DNA of 64,000 bases from Ailanthus altissimus (lineage: Eukaryota; Streptophyta; Magnoliopsida; Sapindales; Simaroubaceae). Position 1 is the stretch's first letter. Each line of letters starts with the position of its first letter. A program made the position numbers and the translations under genes. The DNA is taken from NCBI GenBank assembly GCA_946807835.1, contig OX327704.1, positions 2,170,001 through 2,234,000 of the forward strand, given 5' to 3'. Positions 24,975 to 34,710 of the stretch are shown piece by piece. The notes under the pieces were generated by a model that worked only from the letters and a program-made list of their open reading frames with translations, was not told the origin of the DNA and did not search any database.

Positions 24975-25742
24975 TGTTGAAGCGGAAGCACACAAATAAA
25001 CAAAACAATTCACCCAAGTAATATAATAATGCAGAACAAGTTACTAAGAAATAAATAAAGGGGTAGAAGAAGAACACACAAAGAATTACGTGGTTCGGCA
25101 ACTTGCCTACGTCCACGGCGGATCAAGATCACACTCTTCTCTTATTATATATCACAAGGCACTCACAAAGTATGCCTTTTATAAGAAAGATCACAAAGAA
25201 AACTCTCTCACTCTCACTTTAGGAATTTTCTCTCACAAAGAACTACTAAGATCTCTTGTTTATCACAAAAATTGTCAAGATCACAAAGATTTCTAACTTG
25301 ATCACAAAGATCACTCTTGATCACAAAGATATATTTACAAGCCAATTGATAGCCTTTATATAGGCCTTGGGACGTCCTAGGTCTTCCCTATACGTGTGGG
25401 AGTCGTATTAGGGAGTCCTGGAGTAAGTGAGAGACGAAATTAGGAAGTTTTCTAATTTCAGGACACTGTTCCCGTCTCCAGTGCCGCGGCGCTGGGCTCT
25501 CGTCGCCGCGGCGCTGGCACGCTTTTTGCTCAGCGCTGCGGCACTAGCATCCTGCCGCTGTGGCGCTCAGGTTCTGTTCTGGGCGCTGCGGCGCCCACAC
25601 CTGGTCGTCCCGACGCCCACGCCTGATGCGCCCTTCTTTATTTTTTGTCTCCTTTCGCGTCCGTCTTCGATCCGTGCGCACCCTACGCACTTGACTTGAA
25701 CCCCAAATCATATTCCGATGATTTTTAATCAATATTCTCACA
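24975..25742 (-). repeat. Copia A 5' LTR (768 bp)
   Basis: It begins TGTTGAAGCGG and ends ATATTCTCACA on the plus strand. It carries the element's promoter, with minus-strand TATATAAA at 25355-25362. It has about two copies each of the 19-bp and 22-bp repeats that are amplified in the partner LTR. GC-rich sequence built on GCGCTGCGGCGCT-like motifs occupies 25475-25625. Confidence 0.9.
25355..25362 (-). promoter_or_regulatory. TATA box of copia A 5' LTR
   Basis: The minus strand reads TATATAAA followed by GGC; the same site is present in the other LTR. Confidence 0.55.
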
Positions 25743-25747
25743 TTTGG
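25743..25747. repeat. Target-site duplication TTTGG (right copy)
   Basis: Matches 19970-19974 exactly. Confidence 0.88.
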
Positions 25748-26357
25748 CTTAATGTTCTGACCTTATACCCACAATGTTTACTAGAAGTGGACAATGATCC
25801 AAACTCCTCAAACTGAGATGGAACATCGAAGAGTGACTAAATAACTTAGACCAAGATTCAGAGCATAGCATTCTATCTAGCCTCTCTTGGATAAAGTCAT
25901 TACTATCTACCATTTGCCCATGTGAAGCAAGGCCATTTGTACACCAAATCCGATACAAGAGACATTTCTATCAGAGCCTCCCGATTTCTCAGCTAAGCAA
26001 GTGATCTCATTGAAGTCTCCGCCACACAAACATGGCACAGGAGAGAAAGATTTCAATCAGCTAAGAAAGACCAAGAGTGAATCCTTTGATTTTGGTCTGG
26101 ACGACCATAGGAACCCATAAACCGCCAATTAGTCATCCCTTGCATAGACACCATCACATCTATATGGTAACGAGAGAAAGAAAGTAGGTCAAAATCCATC
26201 TTATCATTCCATAGACGGCAAAGACCCCCCACTTATGCCTACTCTTTCTACTACTAATTTTCCAGAAAATCCCAATCTACATTGAAGTGCTTATGTTGCT
26301 GCGCAAGAACGTCCGGTCGTTTCCTAGTCCTCGGACATTCCAGCATAAGAAATTCAT
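25748..26357 (-). pseudogene. LINE ORF2 fragment, endonuclease domain
   Basis: The minus strand from 26357 reads MNFLCWNVRGLGN, the start of the apurinic endonuclease-like domain of plant L1 ORF2. Later come PCLCGGDFNEI (GDFN motif), IQERLDRMLCS and a SLDHCPLL segment where family members have SDH. Frames change several times. Copia A was inserted just after this part. Confidence 0.8.
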
Positions 26358-27388
26358 GATTTCTGGCAGCCTTGCTCCACGGGCGCCACCAATATAAACG
26401 ATTCTGCCGGGTTGACAGAAGAGGTAGGAGAAAAACGATCATTGATAACTACCATTTCTAAAGGAACTGCAAATTGTAGCCTTAAAACGTTCTTCCTGAA
26501 ATTTTCCTGCGATTCTTCTTCTTCATTGTAACCGTTAATCCTTCTTTGTGGGGATTGTGCCACCTTCCCATAAGAGTCATAATATTTAATGAGTTAGAGG
26601 TTCGCTTTTGAAGAGATGTGGAATTATTTGGATTTTTTTGCCGAGGAGTCACCTTCACATATGTTTGGAGATGACCGAGTTCCACTAAAAATCACTTGAA
26701 GTACTTTGCAACGTGACCTTCTAAAGCTTCCTTTTATCGCATGGACTCCTAGATTCGGGGGCAAGGAATACCCATTTCATGCACGTTATCTTCAGAAATA
26801 GCGTCCATCAAATTAGTCTCTAGTTGAGCCACGACATCACTAGGAGTAGAAGTGGAATTTTGGGTCCCGATAGTATTAGGTAACTGAATTTGACCAGCAG
26901 TATCAATCTCAAATTTTTTTCGAAAGATATGGGAGTTATTTTTGAACATGACTCCATTACCTTTAAAGCTGTAACTGCCTCTTCATCATGCTTCCCAACT
27001 GTCTGATTGGCTTTGGACACCTTTTTCAGTCAGAAACGATTCACCGAAGATTCAGAAAGAGCAGCTCTATCTAGTCTATCTTCGGATTGAGCATTTCCAG
27101 CTTTCGGCAACCCGTCATCGCCAGCACTGTCGAGGAGTTTATAGCAAACTAATGCTTAATTCCAGCTAGAAGGTGTCAGCTTTTTTGGACCCATATTATG
27201 ATTTCTCTCCCCCGCCCTGATCTATACCTCGTACAACAATTTACCATACCACAACAAAACAACCACCCGTTCCTTCCCCCAACTCAATTTCTAACACCCT
27301 AAGAAGTGGGTTGAGAATATTCAATATAGTTCTTACCCATAGGTATCTTCCTAAACAATGATCTTGGTCCCTGATTTACCTTAATCAT
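26358..27388 (-). pseudogene. LINE ORF1 remainder and ORF1-ORF2 junction, decayed
   Basis: The minus strand opens with IKVNQGPRSLFRKIPMGKNYIEY, which continues the DUF4283-type ORF1 region interrupted at 32329. The rest, down to the endonuclease start at 26357, is low-quality coding sequence with many stops. Individual domains beyond the first part cannot be named. Confidence 0.6.
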
Positions 27389-27398
27389 TGTTGATAGT

Positions 27399-27440
27399 TG
27401 GCACCGTGTGCCAGCTAATAATTGCTGGCACACGGTGCCA
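27399..27440 (+). repeat. Perfect 17-bp inverted repeat in copia B 5' LTR
   Basis: TGGCACCGTGTGCCAGC is followed after an 8-base spacer by its exact reverse complement. Each arm is itself partly palindromic. The 3' LTR lacks the first arm and most of the structure. Confidence 0.92.
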
Positions 27441-27487
27441 GCAACAAAGTTATAGTGGACAGCCAAGAATGCTAAACTCTCCTATTT

Positions 27488-27508
27488 CTCTCCCTATAAA
27501 TGGGAGAG
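27488..27508 (+). promoter_or_regulatory. TATA box in palindrome loop, copia B
   Basis: CTCTCCC, then TATAAAT, then GGGAGAG: the TATA box occupies the whole loop of a perfect 7-bp inverted repeat. The same arrangement is kept in the 3' LTR around 32017-32040. Confidence 0.75.
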
Positions 27509-27798
27509 CTTAGCAATTCATTAGGATTCATTCTAAAAAATACAATTTTAAGAGAATTTGTATATTCTTTGAGTGATTTGAGAGAATTGGGTGTATTGGA
27601 GTTTTGAGTTGTGAGGCTAAAACACTACAATATTTGTATTCTCTATTTTCAATAGTAAGAGATTCTTCTGTCTTCGCCCGTGGATGTATGCTAAAAGCCG
27701 AATCACGTAAACTTGTGTTTATCTTATTTTTATTTTCATTACTTTTCTCAATTTCGCTTTAACTACGACCCTGCATCACCCCTCAATTTTCTAACAAG

Positions 27799-27810
27799 TG
27801 GTATTAGAGC
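27799..27810 (+). other. Copia B primer-binding site
   Basis: TGGTATTAGAGC begins two bases after the 5' LTR. It differs from the tRNA-iMet complement by one C-to-T change. Confidence 0.8.
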
Positions 27811-27944
27811 TTCTGGTTGAAGGAGGTTACTATTCACGTATACGGTCACTGTTCATACTACGGGTACTATTTATACGTACGGGTACTATTCACATAAAAC
27901 AGTGGGAGCCGATCCTAGCAGAAAGCAGTCCATGGTGAAAAGCA

Positions 27945-30900
27945 ATGGCGGTAAAATACGAAGTTGAGAAGTTTAATGAAGGTAATTTTACATTGTGAAA
28001 AATGAAAATAAAGACAATTTTAAGGAAAAACAAGTGCTTAGAAGCAATTGATGAAAGGCCCGCTGGTATTACTGATGATATCAAGTGGAATGAGATTGAC
28101 AGTAATGCAGTTGCTGATCTGCATCTAGCACTTGCTGATAACGTGCTATCCAGTGTGGCGGAAAAGAAGACAGCAAAAGAGATTTGGGATACTCTCATAA
28201 AATTGTTTGAGGCCAAATCTTTGCATAATAAGATCTTTTTAAAAAGGAGATTGTATACTCTTCGAATGGCAGAATCCACTTCAGTGACAGAGCACATCAA
28301 CACGTTAAATACTTTATTTTCCCAACTTACTTCTTTGGGGCATAAAATAGAGGCAAGTGAACGTGCGAAGATTTTACTTCAAAGCCTACCAGATTCGTAT
28401 GATCAACTCATCATCAACTTGACGAATAATATCCTAACGGACTTCTTAGTCTTCGATGATGTTACAGCTGTTGTACTGGGAGAAGAACGAAGACGGAAAA
28501 ATAAAGAAGACAAATAGAAATGTTCGTAGCAAGCAGAAGTTTTGACAATGATGAGAGGTAGATCAACAGAACGTGGCCCTAGTGGGAGTCAAAATCATAG
28601 TAGACCAAAATCCAGAAGTAGGAAGAACGTCAAGTGCTACCATTGTGGTAAGAAAGGCCATTTGAAGAAGGATTGTTGGGGATTGAGAAAAGTGCAGAGG
28701 ACAAACCGTAAGAGAATATTGCAAGCATCTCAGATGATGGTAAAATTTTATACAGCGAAGCAGCAATAGTTGTTGAAAGCAGAAAACGGTTCTCTGATGT
28801 ATGGCTCATGGATTCTGGAGTTACATGGCACATGACCTTTAAAAGAGAATGGTTCCATCAATATAAACCTACCTCTGGAGGATCTGTATATATGGGGAAC
28901 GATCATGCTTTAGAAATCACTGGAATAAGATCAATCAAGATGAAGATGTACGATGATACTGTTCGTATTATCTAGGAGGTGCGACATGTGAAAGGCCTCA
29001 AGAAGAATCTTTTGTCATTGGGACAATTAGATAACACTGGGTGTAAGACCCAAATTGAAAATAGGATAATGAAAATTCTCAAAGGCGCACTTGTAGTAAT
29101 GAAGGCAAAAAAGGTTGCTGCAAATTTGTACATGCTTAATGGAGAAACACTGCAAGAAGGAGATGCATTTGTTGCATCAACTAGTTCAGTAGAAGAGTTA
29201 ACAATAATGTGGCATCGTAAACTGGGCCATATGTCGGAACGAGGTTTAAAGATTCTCTCTGATCAAAATTTACTTCCTGGGCTCAAATCGGTTCATTTAC
29301 CTTTCTGTGAGCACTGTGTCACAAGTAAGCAGCACAAATTAAAGTTCAGCATATCCAGTTCTAGAAGTAAAGAAATTCTAGAATTGATCCACTCTGATGT
29401 TTGGCAAGCACCGGTGATGTCCTTAGGAGGAGCGAGATATTTTGTATCATTCATAGATGATTACTCCAGGAGATGTTGGGTGTATCCAATCAAGAATAAG
29501 TCATATGTGTTTGAAGCTTTCAGAATATTCAGAGCGCGGGTAGAACTTTAATCAGAAAAGAAGATCAAGTGTTTAAGGATAGATAATGGAGGAAAATATA
29601 CTAGTGAGGATTTTATTGCATTCTGTCAACAAGAAGGCATCAAGCAGCAATTCAGTACAGCTTACACACCTCAGCAGAATGGAATAGCAGAGCGGATGAA
29701 CAGAACCTTGTTGGAGAGAACAAGAGCTATGTTGACAACTGCAGGTTTAGTCAAGACATTTTAGGCTGAAGCAGTCAAAACCGCTTGTTATGTGGTAAAT
29801 CGATCACCATCAATAGCAATCGAGTTGAAGACACCGATGGAGATGTGAACTGGGAAACCAGTTGATTATTCTTACCTTCATACATTTGGAAGTCCAGTGT
29901 ACATGATGTATAATCTCCAAGAAACAACGAAGCTGGATCCAAAATTCAGAAAATGCCTTTTCTTGGGATATGCTGATGGAGTTAAGGGGTATTGCCTATG
30001 GGATCTCACTACCCACAAGGTCGTCATCAGCAGAGATGTGATATTTGCAAAAGATAAACTGCAAAGGAATGATAAAGATGATAGCACAGTGAAGGAAAAT
30101 CTAGAGACTTCAACGGTACAAATGGAAAATAATCAAGTACAAGAAGATTTAGATTCTTCCGAAGCAGCACCAGAGTATGAAGAACAAGAACCAGTAGAGC
30201 CTGAGGCTATAAATGATCGTCGATCAACTCGTGAGAGACGACCACCATCATGGCACTCAGAGTATGTCATGGAGGCTCATATTGCATACTGCCTTCTAAC
30301 AGAGGATGGAGAGCCAACAACTTTCCAGGAGGCTTCTAAAAGTCAAGATGTTTCTCTATGGATGACAGCAATACAAGAAGAGATTGAAGCCTTGCATAAG
30401 AATAAAACATGGGAGTTGGTTGCACTACTACGTGAAAGAAAAGTCATTGGAAGCAAATGGGTCTACAAGATCAAATAGGATGGCAATGACCAAGTGGAGC
30501 GGTATTGTGCAAGATTGATGGTGAAAGGCTATGCTCAGAAAGAAGGTATTGACTTTAATGAGATATTTTTCTCTGTGGTTCGACTCACGACAGTTAGAAT
30601 AGTCTTGGCAATGTGTGCTACATTTGACTTACATTTAGAGCAGTAAGATGTGAAGACACCTTTTCTTCATGGAGAACTTGAAGAAGAAATTTATATGCTC
30701 CAACCAGAAGGCTTTAAAGAAGAAGGAAAAGAGAACTTGGTTTGCAGGTTGAACAAATCTCTGTACGGTCTCAAACAGGTGCTGAGGTGTTGGTACAAGA
30801 GATTTGATTCCTATATCATTAGCCTTAGATACAACAGACTTAGTTCAGATCATTGTACATACTATAAAAGGTTTGAAGATGATAATGATTTCATTATTTT

Positions 30901-31882
30901 GCTGTTATACGTGGATGACATGTTGGTGGCAGGCCCCAACAAAGATCGAGTCCAAGAATTGAAGGCATAGTTGGCTAGGAAATTTGATATGAAGGACTTG
31001 GGACCAGCAAACAAGATTCTAGGGATGCAAATTCACCGAGACAGAAATAACAGGAAGATTTGGCTTTCTCAAAAGAACTACTTAAAGAAAATCTTGTGGC
31101 GCTTTAATATGCAAGATTGTAAGTCAATTAGTACCCCACTCCCTGTTAATTTCAAGTTATCCTCTAAGATGTGTCCTAACAAAGAAGCAGAGAGGAAGGA
31201 GATGTCTCGAGTACCGTATGCATCAGCAGTGGGAAGTTTAATGTTCGCTATGATTTGTACCAGGCCAGACATTGCACAAGCAGTAGGAGCAGTTAGTAGA
31301 TACATGGTGAATCCTGGTAAAGAGCATTGAGGTTGTGTCAGGAGGATCCTTAGATACATTAAGGGTACCTCAGATGTTGCTTTATGTTACGGAGGATCAT
31401 ATTTTATTGTTAAGGGCTATGTGGATTCAGATTTTGCAGGAGACCTTGATAAAAGAAAATCCACTACTGGCTATATGTTTAAACTTGCAGGAGGAGCTGT
31501 AAACTGGGTTTCGAAACTGTAAATTATTGTGGCATTATCTATTACAGAAGCAGAATACATGGTAGCTACACAAACTTGCAAGGAAGCAATTTGGATACAA
31601 AGATTACTGGAGGAGCTCGGGCACAAGTAAGAGAAAGTTGAATTATTTTGTGACAATCAAAGTACCTTGCACATTGTAAGGAATCCAGCTTTTCATTCAA
31701 GAACAAAGCACATAGGTGTTCAATATCACTTTGTTCGTGAAGTGGTAGAAAATAGAAGTGTGGATATGAAAAAAATTCATACAGATGATAACCTTGCAGA
31801 TGTAATGACCAAGCCCATCAATACCAACAAGTTTGTATGGTGTAGATCCTTGTATGGCCTAACAGACACGTATGCAACATGA
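27945..31882 (+). pseudogene. Copia B gag-pol polyprotein, broken
   Basis: The start at 27945 reads MAVKYEVEKFNEGN. There follow a zinc knuckle (CYHCGKKGHLKKDC, about 28640), protease DSG (about 28812), integrase (about 29200-29730), reverse transcriptase YVDDMLV (about 30908) and RNase H with ITEAEY (about 31545). One frameshift lies between about 28680 and 28710. Fourteen premature stops start at 27996, 28515, 28527, 28709, 28973, 29549, 29762, 29846, 30476, 30644, 30968, 31328, 31520 and 31628. The last stop, 31880-31882, is probably the normal end. This is the most damaged of the three copia copies. Confidence 0.9.
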
Positions 31883-31949
31883 TTTTGGCGAAGAAGAAAG
31901 AATGGTGTAGAGACTTGATTGATTCTTAATCAAATCTCTAAGTGGGAGA

Positions 31950-32328
31950 ACGATGCCAGCTACAAGGTTATGGTGAACAACCAATTCTTGGTTGTCCACC
32001 ATGCTAAACTCTCCAATTTCTCTCCCTATAAATGGGAGAGTTTAACAATTCATTAGGATTCATTCTAAAAAATACAATTTTGAGATAATTTGTGTATTCT
32101 TCGAGTGATTTGAGAGAATTGAGTGTATTGAGGTTTTGAGTTGTGAGGCTAAAATACTATAATATTTGTATTCTTTATTTTTAATAATAAGAGATTCTTC
32201 TGTCTTCGCCCGTGGACGTAGGCTAAAAACTGAACCACGTAAACTTATATTTATTTTATTTTTATTTTTATTATTTTTTTCAATTTCACTTTAATTGCGA
32301 TCCTGCGTCACCCCTCAATTTTCTAACA
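31950..32328 (+). repeat. Copia B 3' LTR, left end missing (about 379 bp)
   Basis: It follows the purine-rich AGTGGGAGA and aligns with the 5' LTR only from the second hairpin arm on, so about the first 45 bases, including the TG terminus, are lost. It carries its own inverted repeat (31970-31984 with 31988-32002, one mismatch) that the 5' LTR lacks. It ends TTTCTAACA. Confidence 0.88.
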
Positions 32329-32792
32329 ATTACCACTCCCAGCAACTCACCTAGACCCTTAACAGCTTTATGATTTATAAAAGCTATAGAAACATGATGG
32401 AATTGTACCCAGAAAGAGGTTGTGTCAAAATTCATATTCCTGTAATCTCCAATACCTGTAGGCTCCTTCAAAACAATTAGTTGTCGGATGAAAGTCCAAG
32501 GACCACTTGCCAGCACCACCCTTTAATCTGCCTCAGTCCGAAAACGGAAGATAAATGCATTAGAGTCCATAACATCAATGTTTAAATTCTCAACCATTTG
32601 CCGAAGAGTTGGCATCCAGCGTACCAAAGCCTCTCTACCAATTTTACGAGTAAAAATAATTTTACCCACCAGAGAGCAGTTTACATCGCTATCTGCTATT
32701 GCACCCGCCACCTCTTCCAGCCGAAGATGAGGAACATGATTACCAGATAGGGAAATGGTCTCGCATAATCTGGAGAGTTCACTTGGATCCAT
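32329..32792 (-). pseudogene. LINE ORF1 N-terminal part, DUF4283-type domain
   Basis: The minus strand from 32792 reads MDPSELSRLCETISLS, then LVGKIIFTRKIGREAL, and after one stop (about 32520-32522) VLASGPWTFIRQLIVL and FWVQFHHVSIAF. This is the DUF4283 domain found in ORF1/gag-like proteins of plant LINEs and derived host genes. Both pieces are in the same frame. It ends at the copia B insertion and continues at 27388. Confidence 0.82.
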
Positions 32793-33540
32793 ATGAGAGA
32801 AAAGAAAAAATAAACAAGATCAATGATCCTCTAATATACCTTGGAAATATGGGACTAGATACTTATGATTATCTTCTTCCTTAGGAAAAGAGATAACTTT
32901 TCTTAAGAAAAACTCCAACTAAAAACGTCGCACAAATCTTCTCTTACACAAAATGATATGTGATTAAGAAAAGAGTAATAGCGTTTCTTTTAGAAAAATT
33001 ATCTTAGATTATCACATCCTTATCACAAATTAAGTGATATTAAAAATCATGGACATTTATTCATTCTAGGTCATAGTGTATTAAGTTTTAAAAAGTCTAT
33101 CATACATGTTATTATGCTATTTATATAATAAATTAATTAAATTTTTTTTTTACAAAAGAAATTTTTTATTAATAGAATAAACTAATACAAAAGTTCATGT
33201 ATTTTTAACTACAATTATTAGTTTTTATTATAATCAGATCTACCAATTTAATTATATTGATGCACAACAAAAAATTTTGTGCACGAGATTCTACATAAAA
33301 ATATTACTCATATATATGTGCATACTTCAAGCACTTTATCGTTTATTCTTTTTAATCCTCTAACTTAATAATCGACTTTTTTAATTAAGATCACATCAAG
33401 TAAATTATAAGAAACTGCAAGATAATTTAATAATTGTCTTTAATAGAAATATACGTCTAACCCCGTTGTATAGTTGTATTACCTCATAGATGTGATAACT
33501 CTCATTAAATTAAAATTATTCTATACTTTTTAAGTAGTAC

Positions 33541-33680
33541 CTTAATATTTTTTATTTTAAGGATGTATTAAATATTTATTAAATAGTTAATTTTGGTAAT
33601 TGTTAAAATTACTTATCGCACTATTTTATTATTTAATAGATATTTGACATATAAATTGAGATGATAAAATATTGACATAT
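33541..33680. repeat. Hairpin MITE copy, family 1
   Basis: The left end (TTTTAAGGATGTATTAAATA) and the right end (TTTGACATATAAATTGAGATG) are inverted and imperfectly complementary around a short centre. The plan is the same as at 49375-49720. Confidence 0.5.
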
Positions 33681-33835
33681 TTTATATAGACTCATTGATG
33701 GATTGTAAATTGAAAAGAATAGTAACACTCATTTTATTTTTTAATCTTCAGTAATATAACGCTCTATTCACATTGCGAGATGGTGATATATTTTTTGTGA
33801 AAATGGTGAAAATTTAATGCATAAAATAAAATATT

Positions 33836-34710
33836 TGTTAGAATTTAGTAATTTAAAATTAAAAATAAATTTTGATTTTGAATTAGAAATAGAAAAGAGT
33901 TAACACGCGGTTAAAAACACAACAAATAGATAAACGATGTGCAAAATAAAAAGTTAAATACAATGAGAGATATGAAAACATAGGCGGTAAATTTTCAGAT
34001 GAAGAACTTTGCAACGTTGACTACTCAACAGTGCAACGTCAATTCTAGAAATTTTAATGCTACAATGATGACTTTAGAATATTGTGGTGGTTAGTCACAT
34101 ACCACCACAACATTGGATCTCAAACGCTTCAACGTTACTTATTTGAAAAAAAAAATTATATTTTGATTATAATAGCGTTTTTAAGTGACTTTTGAACTTT
34201 TTAAGCACATAAAATTTTATTTCAACTAGCTTTAAAATTTTTAAAGATTTCGTAAACACTATATAAACTCTTGTAACCCATTAATTCAATCAAGCGTCAA
34301 AGATATAAACATAAGAGATAATAGGAGTTTAGACAACCCTATGGTGTTAAGTATGCTAGAAAAGGTACCATGAGATCACTTGAGTGTTTAGTGTATAAAA
34401 GAATGATGATAGCTTCTTTGAGGGAGAGCAAAGAGCTCAGTATATTCGTTGTATTCTTTGATTAATCACTTATTGTAAAAATATAAGTAATCTAAGAGAT
34501 ACTAATGATATAAGAAATATGAGTGATATATGAAATTTTAGTGATTTAGAAGATATAAGAGATCTAAAAATTCTTTGTAAATGGTTAATAAAAGAAGTTG
34601 GATTATTGATCTACCGCGAACATAAATATTTGTTGTCGAACAACATATATTTTGTGTCTTGTGATATTTTTTTATATTATTATTATTGTGTATGAATTTT
34701 TATATTCTTT
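33836..34710 (+). repeat. Probable degenerate solo copia LTR
   Basis: It starts with TGTTAGAATTTAG. It contains a 10-bp perfect inverted repeat (34082-34091 with 34101-34110), a TATAAAAG box near 34395, and an R-U5-like stretch CGCGAACATAAAT..GTCGAACAACAT..TTTTGTGTCTTG that parallels the U5 of copia B. No internal domain or partner LTR is nearby. The right boundary is uncertain. Confidence 0.4.

Larger units (their letters stand above)
19975..25742 (-). mobile_element. Ty1/copia element A (Tnt1/Tork-like), complete, degenerate
   Basis: It is bounded by TGTTGAAG..CTCACA LTRs and a TTTGG target-site duplication. A perfect initiator-Met primer-binding site lies inside the right LTR and a polypurine stretch inside the left LTR, so transcription runs right to left. 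Integrase precedes reverse transcriptase, which is the copia order. The gag start (a KYEVEKFNGTN type) resembles the Tnt1/Tork group. Its insertion site is inside the LINE ORF2. Confidence 0.93.
27389..27796 (+). repeat. Copia B 5' LTR (408 bp)
   Basis: It begins TGTTGATAG and ends TTTCTAACA. Near its left end is a 17-bp perfect inverted repeat (27399-27415 with 27424-27440). The TATA box TATAAAT at 27495-27501 lies in the loop of a 7-bp palindrome. The R-U5 side has CCCGTGGATGTATGC and GCCGAATCACGTAAAC, typical of copia LTRs. Confidence 0.9.
27389..32328 (+). mobile_element. Ty1/copia element B (Tnt1/Tork-like), degenerate
   Basis: The plus-strand element has LTRs at 27389-27796 and about 31950-32328, a primer-binding site, gag-pol in copia order and a purine-rich AGTGGGAGA before the 3' LTR. 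It sits inside the LINE ORF1: the sense frame of that ORF resumes on the far side. Flanking five-base sequences are ATCAT (27384-27388) and ATTAC (32329-32333), compatible with one original ATCAC and two C-to-T changes. It is distinct from copia A in LTR sequence. Confidence 0.9.
18870..32792 (-). mobile_element. L1-like LINE split by two copia elements
   Basis: Read on the minus strand from 32792 downward, pieces of one plant LINE follow in the correct order: ORF1 with a DUF4283-type domain, ORF2 endonuclease, the linker before the reverse transcriptase, and a terminal RNase H domain. The ORF1 part is interrupted by the plus-strand copia element 27389-32328. The ORF2 part is interrupted by the minus-strand copia element 19975-25742. 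With both insertions removed the host element is only about 3.2 kb, because the reverse transcriptase core is also missing. It is the oldest layer at this locus. Confidence 0.85.
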
